From Avichristensenella sp031549905 (GTDB lineage: Bacteria > Bacillota > Clostridia > Christensenellales > Aristaeellaceae), in contig JAVBPC010000004.1 of assembly GCA_031549905.1 (NCBI GenBank), positions 1 through 51,275 on the forward strand: a DNA stretch of 51,275 nt, in the 5' to 3' direction. The position numbers and the translations under genes were made by a program. Positions 8,426 to 17,203 of this stretch are shown in pieces. The notes under the pieces are model-generated. The model ran no database searches. It was not told the origin of the DNA and saw only the letters and a program-made list of their open reading frames with translations. The number at the start of each line of letters is the position of its first letter. The first letter of the stretch is position 1.

Positions 8426-9087
8426 TCCGGGGAATGATCTTTGACCTGGACGGCGTGCTGGTGGATACGGCGCGCTTCCATTACCTGGCATGGAAAAGGC
8501 TTGCCAGGGAATGGTTTGACATGGACTTTACCGAGCGGGATAATGAGGCGTTCAAGGGCGTCAACCGCGTGGCGTGCATGAAAATCCTGGTGGAAAAATC
8601 CGGCCGGACGCTGACCGATGCGGAGTTTGAACGCGGCATGGATCTGAAAAACGGCTGGTACGTCGAAATGGTGGGCACCATGACCGAAAAGGATGTGCTG
8701 CCCGGCGCGCGGGCGTTTGCCGAAGCTGCACGGGCGAAAGGGATTCGCCTGGCGATAGGTTCTGCCAGCAAGAATTGCCAACTGGTGCTGGATCGCACCG
8801 GAATCGGCCCGCTGTTTGATGCCGTATCGGATGGCACCATCGTTACCCGCGCCAAGCCCGACCCGGAGGTGTTCCTCACCGCGGCGAAGATGCTTTCTGT
8901 GCCGCCCGCGGAAGCCGTGGTGTTTGAAGATGCGCAGGCGGGGCTGGACGCGGCAACCGCGGGCGGTTTTTACCGCTGTGCGATCGGAAACCCCGAGGAT
9001 TTGGCCGGATATGACTGGATTTATCCCGGACTTTTTGAAGCGAAACTTGAGGAGATGATTTCCGTTGGCCTGGATTCCCACCTATGA
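8422..9087 (+). CDS. pgmB: Beta-phosphoglucomutase
   Basis: This 221-residue HAD-superfamily enzyme converts beta-glucose 1-phosphate to glucose 6-phosphate. Asp8 (nucleophile) and Asp10 (acid/base) are in FDLDGVLVDTA. The cap domain holds the FKGVNRVACM loop. The other HAD motifs are seen as IGSASKN (Ser), KPDPEVF (Lys) and FEDAQAGLDAA (Asp). It overlaps the GH65 phosphorylase by four bases, forming the standard phosphorylase-mutase pair of disaccharide catabolism. Length is normal. Confidence 0.93.
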   Translation: MIRGMIFDLDGVLVDTARFHYLAWKRLAREWFDMDFTERDNEAFKGVNRVACMKILVEKSGRTLTDAEFERGMDLKNGWYVEMVGTMTEKDVLPGARAFAEAARAKGIRLAIGSASKNCQLVLDRTGIGPLFDAVSDGTIVTRAKPDPEVFLTAAKMLSVPPAEAVVFEDAQAGLDAATAGGFYRCAIGNPEDLAGYDWIYPGLFEAKLEEMISVGLDSHL

Positions 9088-9631
9088 AGAAGCTTGGGCC
9101 CTGATGGCAGAGCACAACCGTGAGCCTTTCCACCGGCAGCACGCGGAGACGGTATCGCATGTGCTGCGCGTGTACGCCAGGCAGATTGACCCCGCGCGCG
9201 AAGAATACTGGGCGGTTGTGGGCCTGCTGCACGACCTGGATTTTGAAGAGCAGCCGGAACGCCACTGCGTGGCCGTGCGCGAGATGCTGGCCCCGCTGGA
9301 TGCCGACCCCGCGCTGGTAAACGCCATCGTCAGCCACGGATTCGGCATGACGGGCGGAGACGTGGAACCGCAGGATACAATGGAAAAGGTGCTGTACGCG
9401 GTGGATGAGCTGACCGGGCTGATCGGCGCTGCGGTGAAGATGCGCCCATCCGGCAGCGCGATGGATCTGGAAGTCAAATCGCTGATGAAGAAGTTTAAGA
9501 CCCCGGCGTTTGCCGCAGGCTGCTCACGCGAGACGATACAGCGCGGCGCGGACATGCTTGGCTGGCCGCTGGATGCGCTGATGGATAAGACGATCCTGGC
9601 GATGCGCGACCTGGAGCAGTCAAAGCAGTGA
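9065..9631 (+). CDS. HD-domain phosphohydrolase-like protein
   Basis: This 188-residue protein has a single HD domain. The metal-binding set appears as His26 (FHRQH), the His56-Asp57 pair in LLHDLDFE and a later conserved region with YAVDELTGLIGA. Close relatives are annotated only as HDIG or hydrolase proteins, so substrate is unknown; nucleotides are the commonest for this fold. The start is TTG at 9065, preceded by GAGGAG at about 9050 and giving a 23-base overlap with pgmB. The next in-frame ATG (9102) would remove part of the first helix and has no site. Its place in the run is conserved by overlap rather than by evident pathway logic. Confidence 0.75.
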   Translation: MAWIPTYEEAWALMAEHNREPFHRQHAETVSHVLRVYARQIDPAREEYWAVVGLLHDLDFEEQPERHCVAVREMLAPLDADPALVNAIVSHGFGMTGGDVEPQDTMEKVLYAVDELTGLIGAAVKMRPSGSAMDLEVKSLMKKFKTPAFAAGCSRETIQRGADMLGWPLDALMDKTILAMRDLEQSKQ

Positions 9632-10530
9632 CGGAAACCCGCTGCGTGCTGTGCCCGCGCCGCTGCGGCGCGCTGCGCACGGAAACCGAAGGGCGCGGCG
9701 TGTGCGGTATGGGCACGCTGCCCGTGGCCGCCCGCGCGGCGCTGCATACCGGCGAGGAGCCGTGCATCAGCGGCGCGCGCGGCAGCGGTACGGTGTTCTT
9801 CCTGGGGTGTGCGCTTCGCTGCGCATTTTGCCAGAATGGGGCGATCTCTGGCGGCGGCGCGGAAAGGGCTGTACAAGGGCATGTTTTATCCGTGGAGGCG
9901 CTTAGCGATGTGTTCCGCCGCCTTGAGGATCAGGGTGCGCACAACATCAACCTGGTCACCGCCGATCATTTCATCCCCGCCGTAGCGGAGGCGCTGCGCC
10001 GTTTCCCGCCCGGCGTGCCGGTGGTGCTGAACACCGGCGGATACCTGCTGCCCGAAGCGATTGATATGCTTGACGGGCTTGTTTCCGTGTATCTGCCGGA
10101 TTTCAAATTCGCGGATGCCGAAACGGCGCGGCTGCTGGCGGGCGCTCCCGATTACCCGGAGGTGGCGCTTGCCGCGATACGGCGCATGCGGGAGCAGACC
10201 GGCCCCGCCGTGTACGATGGCGAGGGCATGCTGGTGCGCGGCGTGCTGGTGCGGCATCTGGTGCTGCCGGGCCTTTCCGGCATGTCCATGCGCGCGCTGT
10301 CTCTGCTGCGCGACGCGCTGCCGGGGGATGTGCGCATCAGCCTGATGGGCCAATACACGCCGCTGGGCCGCGCGCCCGCGCTGGGGCTTGACAGGCCGCT
10401 TTTGCCGCGCGAATACGCCAGGGTTAAGGCGCAGATGCGCGCGCTTGGGTTTGACGGCTTCGTGCAGAAAAGGGGCGCAAGCGGCGTGGAGATGATCCCG
10501 GTGTGGGATGGAACGGGGTTAGGCGAATGA
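9628..10530 (+). CDS. Radical SAM protein, PflX (COG1313) type
   Basis: This 300-residue iron-sulfur protein has the radical SAM motif C-x3-C-x2-C as Cys61, Cys65 and Cys68 in GCALRCAFCQN. An N-terminal cysteine cluster (Cys6, Cys9, Cys13, Cys26; CVLCPRRCG and GVCGMG) resembles the extra cluster of pyruvate formate-lyase-activating enzyme homologues of the PflX group. The rest is the partial TIM barrel (NLVTADHF, VLNTGGYL, LPDFKFAD). The target is unknown; no glycyl radical enzyme is in the window. The GTG start at 9628 overlaps the HD gene stop (GTGA). Confidence 0.85.
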   Translation: MTETRCVLCPRRCGALRTETEGRGVCGMGTLPVAARAALHTGEEPCISGARGSGTVFFLGCALRCAFCQNGAISGGGAERAVQGHVLSVEALSDVFRRLEDQGAHNINLVTADHFIPAVAEALRRFPPGVPVVLNTGGYLLPEAIDMLDGLVSVYLPDFKFADAETARLLAGAPDYPEVALAAIRRMREQTGPAVYDGEGMLVRGVLVRHLVLPGLSGMSMRALSLLRDALPGDVRISLMGQYTPLGRAPALGLDRPLLPREYARVKAQMRALGFDGFVQKRGASGVEMIPVWDGTGLGE

Positions 10531-10561
10531 TAGCAGTTGAAAGGGCGGAGGTGAGCTTTCC

Positions 10562-13500
10562 GTGCTGACCGTGCTCACAGGCCGCAGCCGGCGGCTTTGG
10601 CCGCGCGTGGTGCAGGAGATCGGCGAGGCGCTATCCCAAGGGGGCGGGCGCCTGCTGCTGCTTGTGCCGGGGCAGTTCACCCTGCAGGCGGAGCTGGAGC
10701 TGGTTGACCGCCTCAACTTGCCGGGCTTTTTCGATATCGATGTGCTGTCCCCTTCAAGGCTGATGACGCGCGTGTTTCAGCTGGCGGGCAGCCCCAACCG
10801 CATCCGGATCGACGATACCGGCAAATCCATGGTGCTGGCTGATGTGCTGGAAGGCGCGAGGCGCGATATGCGCTATTACGGCGGCGCGGTGCAGCGGCGC
10901 GGGTTCACGAAGAAGCTGGCTTCCGCCATCGGCGATTTCAAGCGCGCGGGGATGCTGCCCGAAGATATCGCGGCGCTTGCCGATGCCATGCCGGAAGGCG
11001 ATGCGCTGCGCGGCAAGCTGGAGGACATCCGCCTGCTGTACGAAAGGTACGAAGAGAAGCTGCTGGGCCAGTTCCTGGATGCGGAGGACGCGCAGGAAGC
11101 GCTGTCCGAGCGGCTGCCGGAAAGCGGGCTGCTGGATGGCGCGCAGGTGTGGGTGTACGGGTTTGACCTGATCACATACAAGTTCCTTCGGCAGATCGCC
11201 GTGATGTCGCGGCACGCGAAAGCCGTGCGCCTGGCGCTGACATATGAGGAAGAAACCGCCACCGACGGCGCGGTGTTCTCCCCGCCCCGCGACACGCTGA
11301 AACGGCTGGCGCGCTATTTCGACGCGGAAGGCCTGCTGTGGGAGAAAAAGCCCGTGCGGGAAGAACTGCCTGCGCCGCCCGCCATCCGCCATGTGGAAAG
11401 GCAGCTGTTCGCCGTGCCGCAAAGGCCATTTGACGGCGATCACGCGCCCATTACGCTTTGGGCGGCGAAGAACCCATACGATGAGGCGCTGCACGTGGCG
11501 GCGTCCATCCGCGAGCTTGCCAGGGATGGCGTGCCGCTGGAGAGCGTCGCGGTGGTGCTGGGGGATGCGGATGCGTACGCGGGGGCGCTGGAGGGCGCGT
11601 TTGCGGCGGCCGGCGTGCCGTATCATCTGGCGCGGAAAAGACCGCTGGTGGCGCATCCGCTGCCGCGCGCGGTGGTATCGGCGCTGCGCGTGGCTACGCG
11701 CGGCTGGCGCGCCAAGGATGCGCTGGATTTCCTGGCAAGCGGCTTTTCCGGTCTTGATGAGGATGAGCGGGAAAGGCTTGCTCTGTATGCGGTGGAGCAT
11801 GGGCTGACCGGCGGAAAGTGGCGTAAGGTGATCCTGTCTTCGCCGGAAATCGAGAGCCTGCGCGTGCGGTTTGTGCAGCCACTGGAAGCGCTTCAGCAGG
11901 CGCTGCGCGATGCCGAAACGGCGACGGAATCGCTGGCGGCGGTGTATCAGATGCTGGAGACGGTAGAGGCGTATCAGCGGCTGACCGCGTGGCAGGAAGA
12001 GCTGACGCGGATGGGCCGCATAGGCGAAGCCGCAGACCTTGCGCAGGCATGGCGTCTGCTGCTGGAATCGCTGGACCAGATGCACGCGCTGTCCGGCGGG
12101 GCAAGGCGGCCGATGGGTACATTTGCCCGCGTGCTGGAGGCGGGGCTGGATACGGCGGAGCTTGGCGCGCTGCCGCAGGCCCCTGGAGCGGTGCAGGCGG
12201 GTCAGCTGGGCCATGTGAAGCTGGGCGGGGATGTGCAGGTGCTGTTCCTGATGGGCATGGAGGACGGCGTGCCGCAGATGGCGGCGGAATCGCTGCTGAC
12301 CGAGGCTGAATCGGAGCGCGCGGAATCCTTTGCGGCGCGTGACGCGGCGTTTGGCCTGCGCGGGGATGCGCTGGCGCGCCTGACGCGCATCAACCTGCTG
12401 GATACCCTTGCCGCGCCCTCGCGGCAGCTGTTCATCAGCCGCGCGCAGGTTGGCGCTGGCGGCGAGGCGAAGCGGCCCGCCGCCGTGCTGAAGCTGCTGC
12501 GCCGGGTGCTGCCGGAGCTGAAAGAGCGCGGCGGCATTGCCGGGGAGGACGCCGTGTGGCGCGCGCCCGGCACGGCACTAGCAGCGCTGGGCCCCGCGCT
12601 TCGGCAGGGCACACCCCAGGGCGAGGCGCTGGAGGCGTCGGCATGGCTGCTGAACGCACCCCAATCCCGCGCGCAGGCGGAAAGAACGCTGCGCGCGCTG
12701 GAAGCGCCGCCCGCAAAGGAAAGGCTGCCCCTCCAAGTGGCGGACCTGCTGTACGCGCGCAGGAAGACCGCCGTCACAAGGCTGGAGGCGTACGCTTACT
12801 GCCCCAAGCGGCATTTTCTGGCGTTTGGCTTAAACCCAGTGCCTGTCAAGGAGTTTGAAGTCTACCGCAAGGATACCGGCACATTTTACCACCGCGCGAT
12901 GGAGCAGTATGTGGAGATGGCGGCAGGCGACCCCGCGTGGCCCGCGATTGACCGCCAGGCGAGCGACCGGCTGATGAACGAGGCGCTTGCGCCTCTGCGC
13001 GCAGAGTGGGAGAACACCCCCCTTGATGAAAACGCGATGCTGCGCGCCACCGGTGAGTCCTTTTGCCGCGTGGCCAGGCGCGCGGCGTGGAATTACACCG
13101 CGCAGATGCGCGCATCCAGATTCCGCACCGGCATGGTGGAGGCGCGCTTCGGCCCCGGTCAGCCGCTGCCCGCCATTGAGCTGGAACTGCCCGGCGGGCG
13201 GCGCTGCTACCTGGAAGGGCGGATTGACCGCATCGACCTGTGCCGTGAGGAAGGCCGGACATGGCTGCGCGTGGTGGATTACAAATCCTCAAGAACAATG
13301 CTGAAGATGGAAAAGCTGGAAAGGGGCGTGCAGCTGCAGCTGATGCTGTACCTGTCGGCGGCGCTGAACGCGTACCCGGACGCGAAGGCCGCCGGGGCTG
13401 TGTACGCGCGCATGGATGACCCATTTGAGAAGATTGACAGCAATGAGGCGTCCGCCGTAGAGCGCGCGCTGATGAAGGCGCTGCGCCCGCGCGGGGTGCT

Positions 13501-13729
13501 GCTGTCTGAGCTTCAGCAGCGCGGCATGGTGGATGATGTGGAATTCGTGCGCACCGATTTGGTCGATGAAGAGACGCTTGCCCTGCGCATGCGGCGGGCC
13601 AGAGAGGTTGCCGGCGAGATAGCCGAAGGAATTGCACAGGGAGAGATTGGCGCGAAACCGGCGGAGATCGACGGGAGAAAGGCCTGCCAGACTTGCGATT
13701 TCCGCGATGGGTGCGGGTATGAGGGGTAG
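10562..13729 (+). CDS. addB: ATP-dependent helicase/nuclease subunit B
   Basis: This 1055-residue protein matches AddB, the partner of AddA in the RecBCD-like double-strand-break resection machine. The C-terminal nuclease domain is intact: GRIDRID, VVDYKSS with the catalytic Asp and Lys, and the four iron-sulfur cysteines, one in YAYCPKRHF and three in CQTCDFRDGC at the end. The N-terminus starts LTGRSRRLWPRVVQEI, so the GxxGxGKT Walker A motif found in Bacillus AddB is missing. GTG at 10562 is used, with GGAGGTGA upstream. addA, normally next, is absent: a convergent gene ends six bases later. Confidence 0.92.
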   Translation: MLTVLTGRSRRLWPRVVQEIGEALSQGGGRLLLLVPGQFTLQAELELVDRLNLPGFFDIDVLSPSRLMTRVFQLAGSPNRIRIDDTGKSMVLADVLEGARRDMRYYGGAVQRRGFTKKLASAIGDFKRAGMLPEDIAALADAMPEGDALRGKLEDIRLLYERYEEKLLGQFLDAEDAQEALSERLPESGLLDGAQVWVYGFDLITYKFLRQIAVMSRHAKAVRLALTYEEETATDGAVFSPPRDTLKRLARYFDAEGLLWEKKPVREELPAPPAIRHVERQLFAVPQRPFDGDHAPITLWAAKNPYDEALHVAASIRELARDGVPLESVAVVLGDADAYAGALEGAFAAAGVPYHLARKRPLVAHPLPRAVVSALRVATRGWRAKDALDFLASGFSGLDEDERERLALYAVEHGLTGGKWRKVILSSPEIESLRVRFVQPLEALQQALRDAETATESLAAVYQMLETVEAYQRLTAWQEELTRMGRIGEAADLAQAWRLLLESLDQMHALSGGARRPMGTFARVLEAGLDTAELGALPQAPGAVQAGQLGHVKLGGDVQVLFLMGMEDGVPQMAAESLLTEAESERAESFAARDAAFGLRGDALARLTRINLLDTLAAPSRQLFISRAQVGAGGEAKRPAAVLKLLRRVLPELKERGGIAGEDAVWRAPGTALAALGPALRQGTPQGEALEASAWLLNAPQSRAQAERTLRALEAPPAKERLPLQVADLLYARRKTAVTRLEAYAYCPKRHFLAFGLNPVPVKEFEVYRKDTGTFYHRAMEQYVEMAAGDPAWPAIDRQASDRLMNEALAPLRAEWENTPLDENAMLRATGESFCRVARRAAWNYTAQMRASRFRTGMVEARFGPGQPLPAIELELPGGRRCYLEGRIDRIDLCREEGRTWLRVVDYKSSRTMLKMEKLERGVQLQLMLYLSAALNAYPDAKAAGAVYARMDDPFEKIDSNEASAVERALMKALRPRGVLLSELQQRGMVDDVEFVRTDLVDEETLALRMRRAREVAGEIAEGIAQGEIGAKPAEIDGRKACQTCDFRDGCGYEG

Positions 13730-13734
13730 AGAAA

Positions 13735-14043
13735 TCAGCCGATCAGCCCTTCATCCCTTGCGCGCTGTACATATCGGTTGATGGATTCCTCAAGCTCCGC
13801 TTCAACACCGTAGTACATCGCGATTTTGAACAGCTCAACGATCGTCTGCCTTAGCTCGTTTGCAAGATTTTCCTTTTTTGGCTCCCCATGCTTTTGTCTC
13901 TTCAGTCCGGAGCCTTCCCAGTGGTTGATCTCGGCGGCGACTTCGCCTGCCTCTTCCAGCAGCCGCGTGGCCATCTGAAAGGGCGCTACACCTTCGGGGA
14001 ACCTTTTGTTTGACGCTTCCGCCATTTTATAGAACCTATCCAT
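13735..14043 (-). CDS. MazG-like nucleotide pyrophosphohydrolase family protein
   Basis: This 102-residue all-helical protein resembles the MazG-like/NTP-PPase superfamily, which removes pyrophosphate from aberrant nucleotides. The helix holding LLEEAGEVAAEINHWEGS provides an E-x2-E-type acidic cluster, and LANELRQTIVELFKIA the second. The start ATG at 14043 was chosen because GGGGGTG lies seven bases upstream and because the promoter start site is about 19 bases away. Longer in-frame starts would lie upstream of that transcript. It converges with addB, with only five bases between stops, so the two transcripts must overlap. Confidence 0.65.
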   Translation of the reverse strand: MDRFYKMAEASNKRFPEGVAPFQMATRLLEEAGEVAAEINHWEGSGLKRQKHGEPKKENLANELRQTIVELFKIAMYYGVEAELEESINRYVQRARDEGLIG

Positions 14044-14068
14044 AGGATGCACCCCCATCGTTGCCGCC

Positions 14069-14097
14069 ATTGTAATGCGGAAAGCGAAGCCTGTCAA
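14069..14097 (-). promoter_or_regulatory. Promoter of the MazG-like gene
   Basis: On the minus strand TTGACA (14097-14092) and TACAAT (14074-14069) are 17 bases apart. The predicted start is near 14062, giving a leader of about 19 bases. Confidence 0.8.
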
Positions 14098-14244
14098 TTT
14101 CCTCAGCGCCCCCATTCTGACATTTCGGCGCGCCATGCGTATCTTTCGGTGGCAATATGTAGCGGCTTTGTTTTTACTGTGTTATTCTGTTGCCACAAAA
14201 AATATAAGTTTCTTTGGCTATCCTACGAATAGGAGGAAAAACCG

Positions 14245-14742
14245 ATGCTAGAGTTCATCCTGTCAAACCTGCCCATACTGCTTTGCGTGTTGGGCGGGCT
14301 CGTGCTGTTGGTGGTGGAGGTGTTCCTGCCGGGCTTTGGCGTGCCGGGCGTTTCCGGCATCATCCTGCTGCTGGTCAGCGTGGTGCTGATGTGGATCGGG
14401 CACGGCGCGCTTGCGGGGCTTGGTCTGCTGGTGGTGATCGTGGCGCTGGTGGCAATTGTGCTGTCGATCACGCTAAGATCGGCATCGTCGGGCAAGCTGA
14501 GCCGCTCGCCGATCATCCTGAAAGATGCAGAGCGCGTGGAGGACGGCTACGTTGCATCCAGCGACATGAGCGTCTTCGTCGGCAAGGAGGGCGAGGTCAA
14601 AACCGTCCTTCGACCCAGCGGCATCGCCGATTTTGACGGCGTGCGCCTCAACGTTGTGTCGGATGGCATGTTCATCAAACCGGGCGTCCGCGTTCGCATA
14701 GAGCGCGTGGAAGGCAGCCGAATCGTCGTACATGAAGTGTAG
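14245..14742 (+). CDS. NfeD-like membrane protein
   Basis: This 165-residue protein has two or three hydrophobic helices in residues 5-78 (including VEVFLPGFGVPGVSG, a signature of NfeD proteins) followed by a C-terminal OB-fold domain (about 100-165, GKEGEVKTVLRPSGIADFDGVRLNVVSDG is the core region). It is the short form without the ClpP-like protease domain. NfeD proteins are partners of flotillin-like proteins in membrane microdomains, and floA follows after 30 bases. AGGAGG precedes the ATG. Confidence 0.9.
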   Translation: MLEFILSNLPILLCVLGGLVLLVVEVFLPGFGVPGVSGIILLLVSVVLMWIGHGALAGLGLLVVIVALVAIVLSITLRSASSGKLSRSPIILKDAERVEDGYVASSDMSVFVGKEGEVKTVLRPSGIADFDGVRLNVVSDGMFIKPGVRVRIERVEGSRIVVHEV

Positions 14743-14772
14743 CCTACCGAGGAACTAAAAGGAGGAACCGCT

Positions 14773-15786
14773 ATGGGATTTGAGTATCTTGGCCTGATCG
14801 TGCTGGTATTCGTGGTGGTTGTTTTACTCGTGGTGTTCTTTACGTTCGTTCCGGTCGGGCTGTGGATTTCGGCCCGCGCATCCGGCGTGAAGGTGAGCAT
14901 CATGTCGCTGGTGGCCATGCGGTTCCGCCGCATCGTTCCTTCCAGGCTGATCAGCCCGCTGATCAAGGCGACAAAGGCAGGTCTGGATGTCACCTTGAAC
15001 AAGATGGAAGCCCATTATCTGGCCGGCGGCAACATTGACCGCGTCATCAACGCCCTGATTGCCGCGCAGCGCGCGAACATCCCGTTGGAGTTCGCCAAGG
15101 CCGCCGCAATCGACCTGGCCGGGCGCGATGTGCTGCAGGCCGTGCAGATGAGCGTTAACCCCAAGGTCATCGAAACGCCGGTCATCGCGGCTATCGCCAA
15201 GGACGGCATCGAGCTGCGCGCGAAAGCCCGCGTTACCGTTCGCGCCAACATTGAGCGCCTTGTCGGCGGCGCCGGGGAAGAGACCATCATCGCCCGCGTG
15301 GGCGAGGGCATCGTCACCACCGTCGGCTCATCCGAAACGCACGCCGCGGTGCTTGAAAACCCCGACAGCATCAGCCGCACCGTCCTTGACAAGGGCCTGG
15401 ACGCCGGCACCGCGTTTGAAATCCTTTCCATTGATATTGCCGATGTGGATGTGGGCCGCAACATCGGCGCGCAGCTGCAGATGGACCAGGCCGAAGCCGA
15501 CCTGCGCGTAGCCCGCGCCAAGGCGGAAGAGCGCCGCGCAATGGCCGCCGCCCAGGAGCAGGAGATGGTTGCCAAGACGCAGGAGATGCGCGCGCTGGTT
15601 GTGCAAAGCGAAGCCCAGGTGCCGCTTGCCATGGCGGAAGCGCTGCGTGAAGGCAAGCTGGGCGTGCTGGACTACTACCAGATGCAGAACACCATCGCGG
15701 ATACCGGGATGCGCAACAGCATCGGGCAGGCTGCGAAGCCGGAGGGTGCGGCGGACGCCGGGCAGCATCCGACGCAGAAAAAGTAA
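14773..15786 (+). CDS. floA: Flotillin-like protein FloA
   Basis: This 337-residue membrane-associated protein organises functional membrane microdomains and affects envelope protein assembly. A hydrophobic segment (6-30) is followed by the SPFH/PHB-like core (SVNPKVIETPVIAAIAKDG, ARVTVRANIERLVGGAGEE) and a long charged coiled-coil rich in A, E and R (about 225-290) that drives oligomerisation. Sequence and length fit the FloA/YqfA family closely. AGGAGG lies before the ATG, and the stop overlaps the next start (TAATG). It forms an nfeD-floA-small membrane protein operon. Confidence 0.95.
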   Translation: MGFEYLGLIVLVFVVVVLLVVFFTFVPVGLWISARASGVKVSIMSLVAMRFRRIVPSRLISPLIKATKAGLDVTLNKMEAHYLAGGNIDRVINALIAAQRANIPLEFAKAAAIDLAGRDVLQAVQMSVNPKVIETPVIAAIAKDGIELRAKARVTVRANIERLVGGAGEETIIARVGEGIVTTVGSSETHAAVLENPDSISRTVLDKGLDAGTAFEILSIDIADVDVGRNIGAQLQMDQAEADLRVARAKAEERRAMAAAQEQEMVAKTQEMRALVVQSEAQVPLAMAEALREGKLGVLDYYQMQNTIADTGMRNSIGQAAKPEGAADAGQHPTQKK

Positions 15787-16187
15787 TGGAGCTGCTGATC
15801 ATCGTTTTGATTTTTGCGGTGTTCCTGCCCGCGCTCAGCCGGTCGGCGAAGCAAAAGGCGGCAGGACAGAAAAGCGCGCCGCAGAGACCCACAATGCACA
15901 GTGCGCCGCCGTCCGTAAAGCCTGCGAAGCATATCCCCGCCGCGCCGCGTATGACAACCCTGCAGCGGGAGCCGCTGGCCCCAAGGCCGCCGCTGGTGTC
16001 ATACACACCGCTGCTTGCGCAAGGCGAATCCGCCGAGGATCGCTGCATCATGCCGCATGAGGATATGGAAGCAGCTCCCAGGCGCGCGACGACAATCCCG
16101 GGCGTAAAGCTTGCGTTTGACCGCAATGCGCTGGTGCAGGGTATAGTCTACGCAGAAATCTTGAACCGCAAAAGTGGCAGAAGGTAA
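15786..16187 (+). CDS. Small single-pass membrane protein of the floA operon, function unknown
   Basis: This 133-residue protein has one N-terminal helix (MELLIIVLIFAVFLPAL), a long proline-, alanine- and arginine-rich linker (about 20-95) and a short conserved-looking C-terminus with FDRNALVQGIVYAEILNRK. I recognise the last segment as a type that ends several clostridial small membrane proteins, but not a named family. The ATG overlaps the floA stop by one base, so it is translationally coupled to floA and may be an accessory of the microdomain. Low-complexity composition makes homology calls weak. Confidence 0.7.
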   Translation: MELLIIVLIFAVFLPALSRSAKQKAAGQKSAPQRPTMHSAPPSVKPAKHIPAAPRMTTLQREPLAPRPPLVSYTPLLAQGESAEDRCIMPHEDMEAAPRRATTIPGVKLAFDRNALVQGIVYAEILNRKSGRR

Positions 16188-16215
16188 AACTAACCCGGCG
16201 TGGGCGAAAAGGGGT

Positions 16216-16309
16216 CCAGGGGGCAAAACCCCCTGGCATTCCTTTTCTCAATTATAGGAAGGGATTTCATGCGAAATCCCAGGATGGCGCGATATCTTTG
16301 AATTCGCGC
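16216..16309. repeat. Cluster of three dispersed palindromic modules after the floA operon
   Basis: Three hairpins lie head to tail: CCAGGGGGC/CCCCCTGG (16216-16236), AAGGGATTTC/GAAATCCC (16259-16280) and GGCGCGATAT...CGCGC (16286-16309). The same modules recur at 24434-24516 in slightly changed order, and related ones at 31051-31186 and 1835-1859. They fill the 139-base gap between the floA operon and the LytTR gene. None is followed by a T-run, so they do not look like ordinary terminators. Confidence 0.75.
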
Positions 16310-16326
16310 TGCGATAGGAGGTCAAC

Positions 16327-17076
16327 ATGGATCCCATACGCGTGGTGCTGGCCGATGACGAACCAGGAATGCGCCTGGTGGTGCGAAAAATACTGGAAAA
16401 GTCGGGCGGCTTCGAGATCATGGGCGAGGCCGAGAACGGAAAAGCGCTGCTGACGCTGGTGGAGGAAATGAAGCCGCAGCTGGTGCTGCTGGATGTGGAA
16501 ATGCCTGAGATGACGGGCGTGGAAGCGGCGCGGGTGATACAGGATACGGACCCGCAGGTAATGATGATCTTTACTACCGCGCACGAGCAATACATGGCGG
16601 ATGCGTTTGCCGTGTACGCGTTTGACTACCTGCTGAAGCCCTTTAAGGTGGAGCGCGCGCTGCAAACGCTGGAGAGGGTCAAGCAGGCGCTGTCCCGTCA
16701 GGATACGGAGGTTCGTCCCTTGCCGCAGCAGCCAAAGCGCGGCGGGAAAGGCCGCCTGATGCTCAAGCACCGCGAGGGCGTCAACTTCATTGATATGGAA
16801 GATATCCTGCTGGTGCAGCGCGAAAACCGCAGCACCGTGCTGTATACCGTGGGCGAGAAAAGCTACACAAGCGGGGATGCGCTGGGCGAGATGGAAAGCA
16901 AGCTGGATCCGCAGATGTTTTTCCGCTGCCACAAGTCCTATATCATCAACCTGAACCACATCGACAGCATTACCCCATACGGCAGGTGGACGTATATTGT
17001 AAAGCTTCGCGGCACCAAGCGCGACGCGCTGATCACCTATGAAAAGTTTGAGGAACTGGAGAAATTTTTCGGGTAA
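16327..17076 (+). CDS. LytTR-family response regulator
   Basis: This 249-residue DNA-binding regulator has a receiver domain (about 4-120) with the acidic pocket ADDEP and phosphoacceptor Asp56 in LVLLDVEMPEMTG, and KPF as the conserved lysine. A LytTR domain follows (about 145-249; FIDMEDILLVQRENR and FFRCHKSYIINLNHI are typical). Such regulators control secreted or envelope functions. No histidine kinase is adjacent; the nearest candidate without its own regulator is the hybrid kinase at 24532-26985. GATAGGAGG precedes the ATG. It is monocistronic, with a terminator at 17149-17178. Confidence 0.92.
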   Translation: MDPIRVVLADDEPGMRLVVRKILEKSGGFEIMGEAENGKALLTLVEEMKPQLVLLDVEMPEMTGVEAARVIQDTDPQVMMIFTTAHEQYMADAFAVYAFDYLLKPFKVERALQTLERVKQALSRQDTEVRPLPQQPKRGGKGRLMLKHREGVNFIDMEDILLVQRENRSTVLYTVGEKSYTSGDALGEMESKLDPQMFFRCHKSYIINLNHIDSITPYGRWTYIVKLRGTKRDALITYEKFEELEKFFG

Positions 17077-17148
17077 GCCCGAGGAATATATGCAATTTCT
17101 AGCTTGCAATATTTCCCGGAAAACCCGCCCAATTTGGCAAAAATGATG

Positions 17149-17178
17149 CCCGCGCCGCCGAAAGCAGCGCGGGTTTTT
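17149..17178 (+). terminator. Rho-independent terminator after the LytTR regulator
   Basis: CCCGCGC (17149-17155) pairs with GCGCGGG (17167-17173), followed by five T residues. Confidence 0.8.
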
Positions 17179-17203
17179 CTTGTTTTGCAGGATTTGGTGC
17201 GTG

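Noticed and set aside
10754..12214. A 486-codon minus-strand frame opposite addB
   Set aside because: Arginine- and glutamine-rich antisense shadow of a strongly supported gene; no start signal or family.
14160..14244. A promoter for nfeD-floA
   Set aside because: Several A/T-rich candidates exist (TATTCT at 14183, TATAAG at 14203) but none pairs with a -35 box at a suitable distance.
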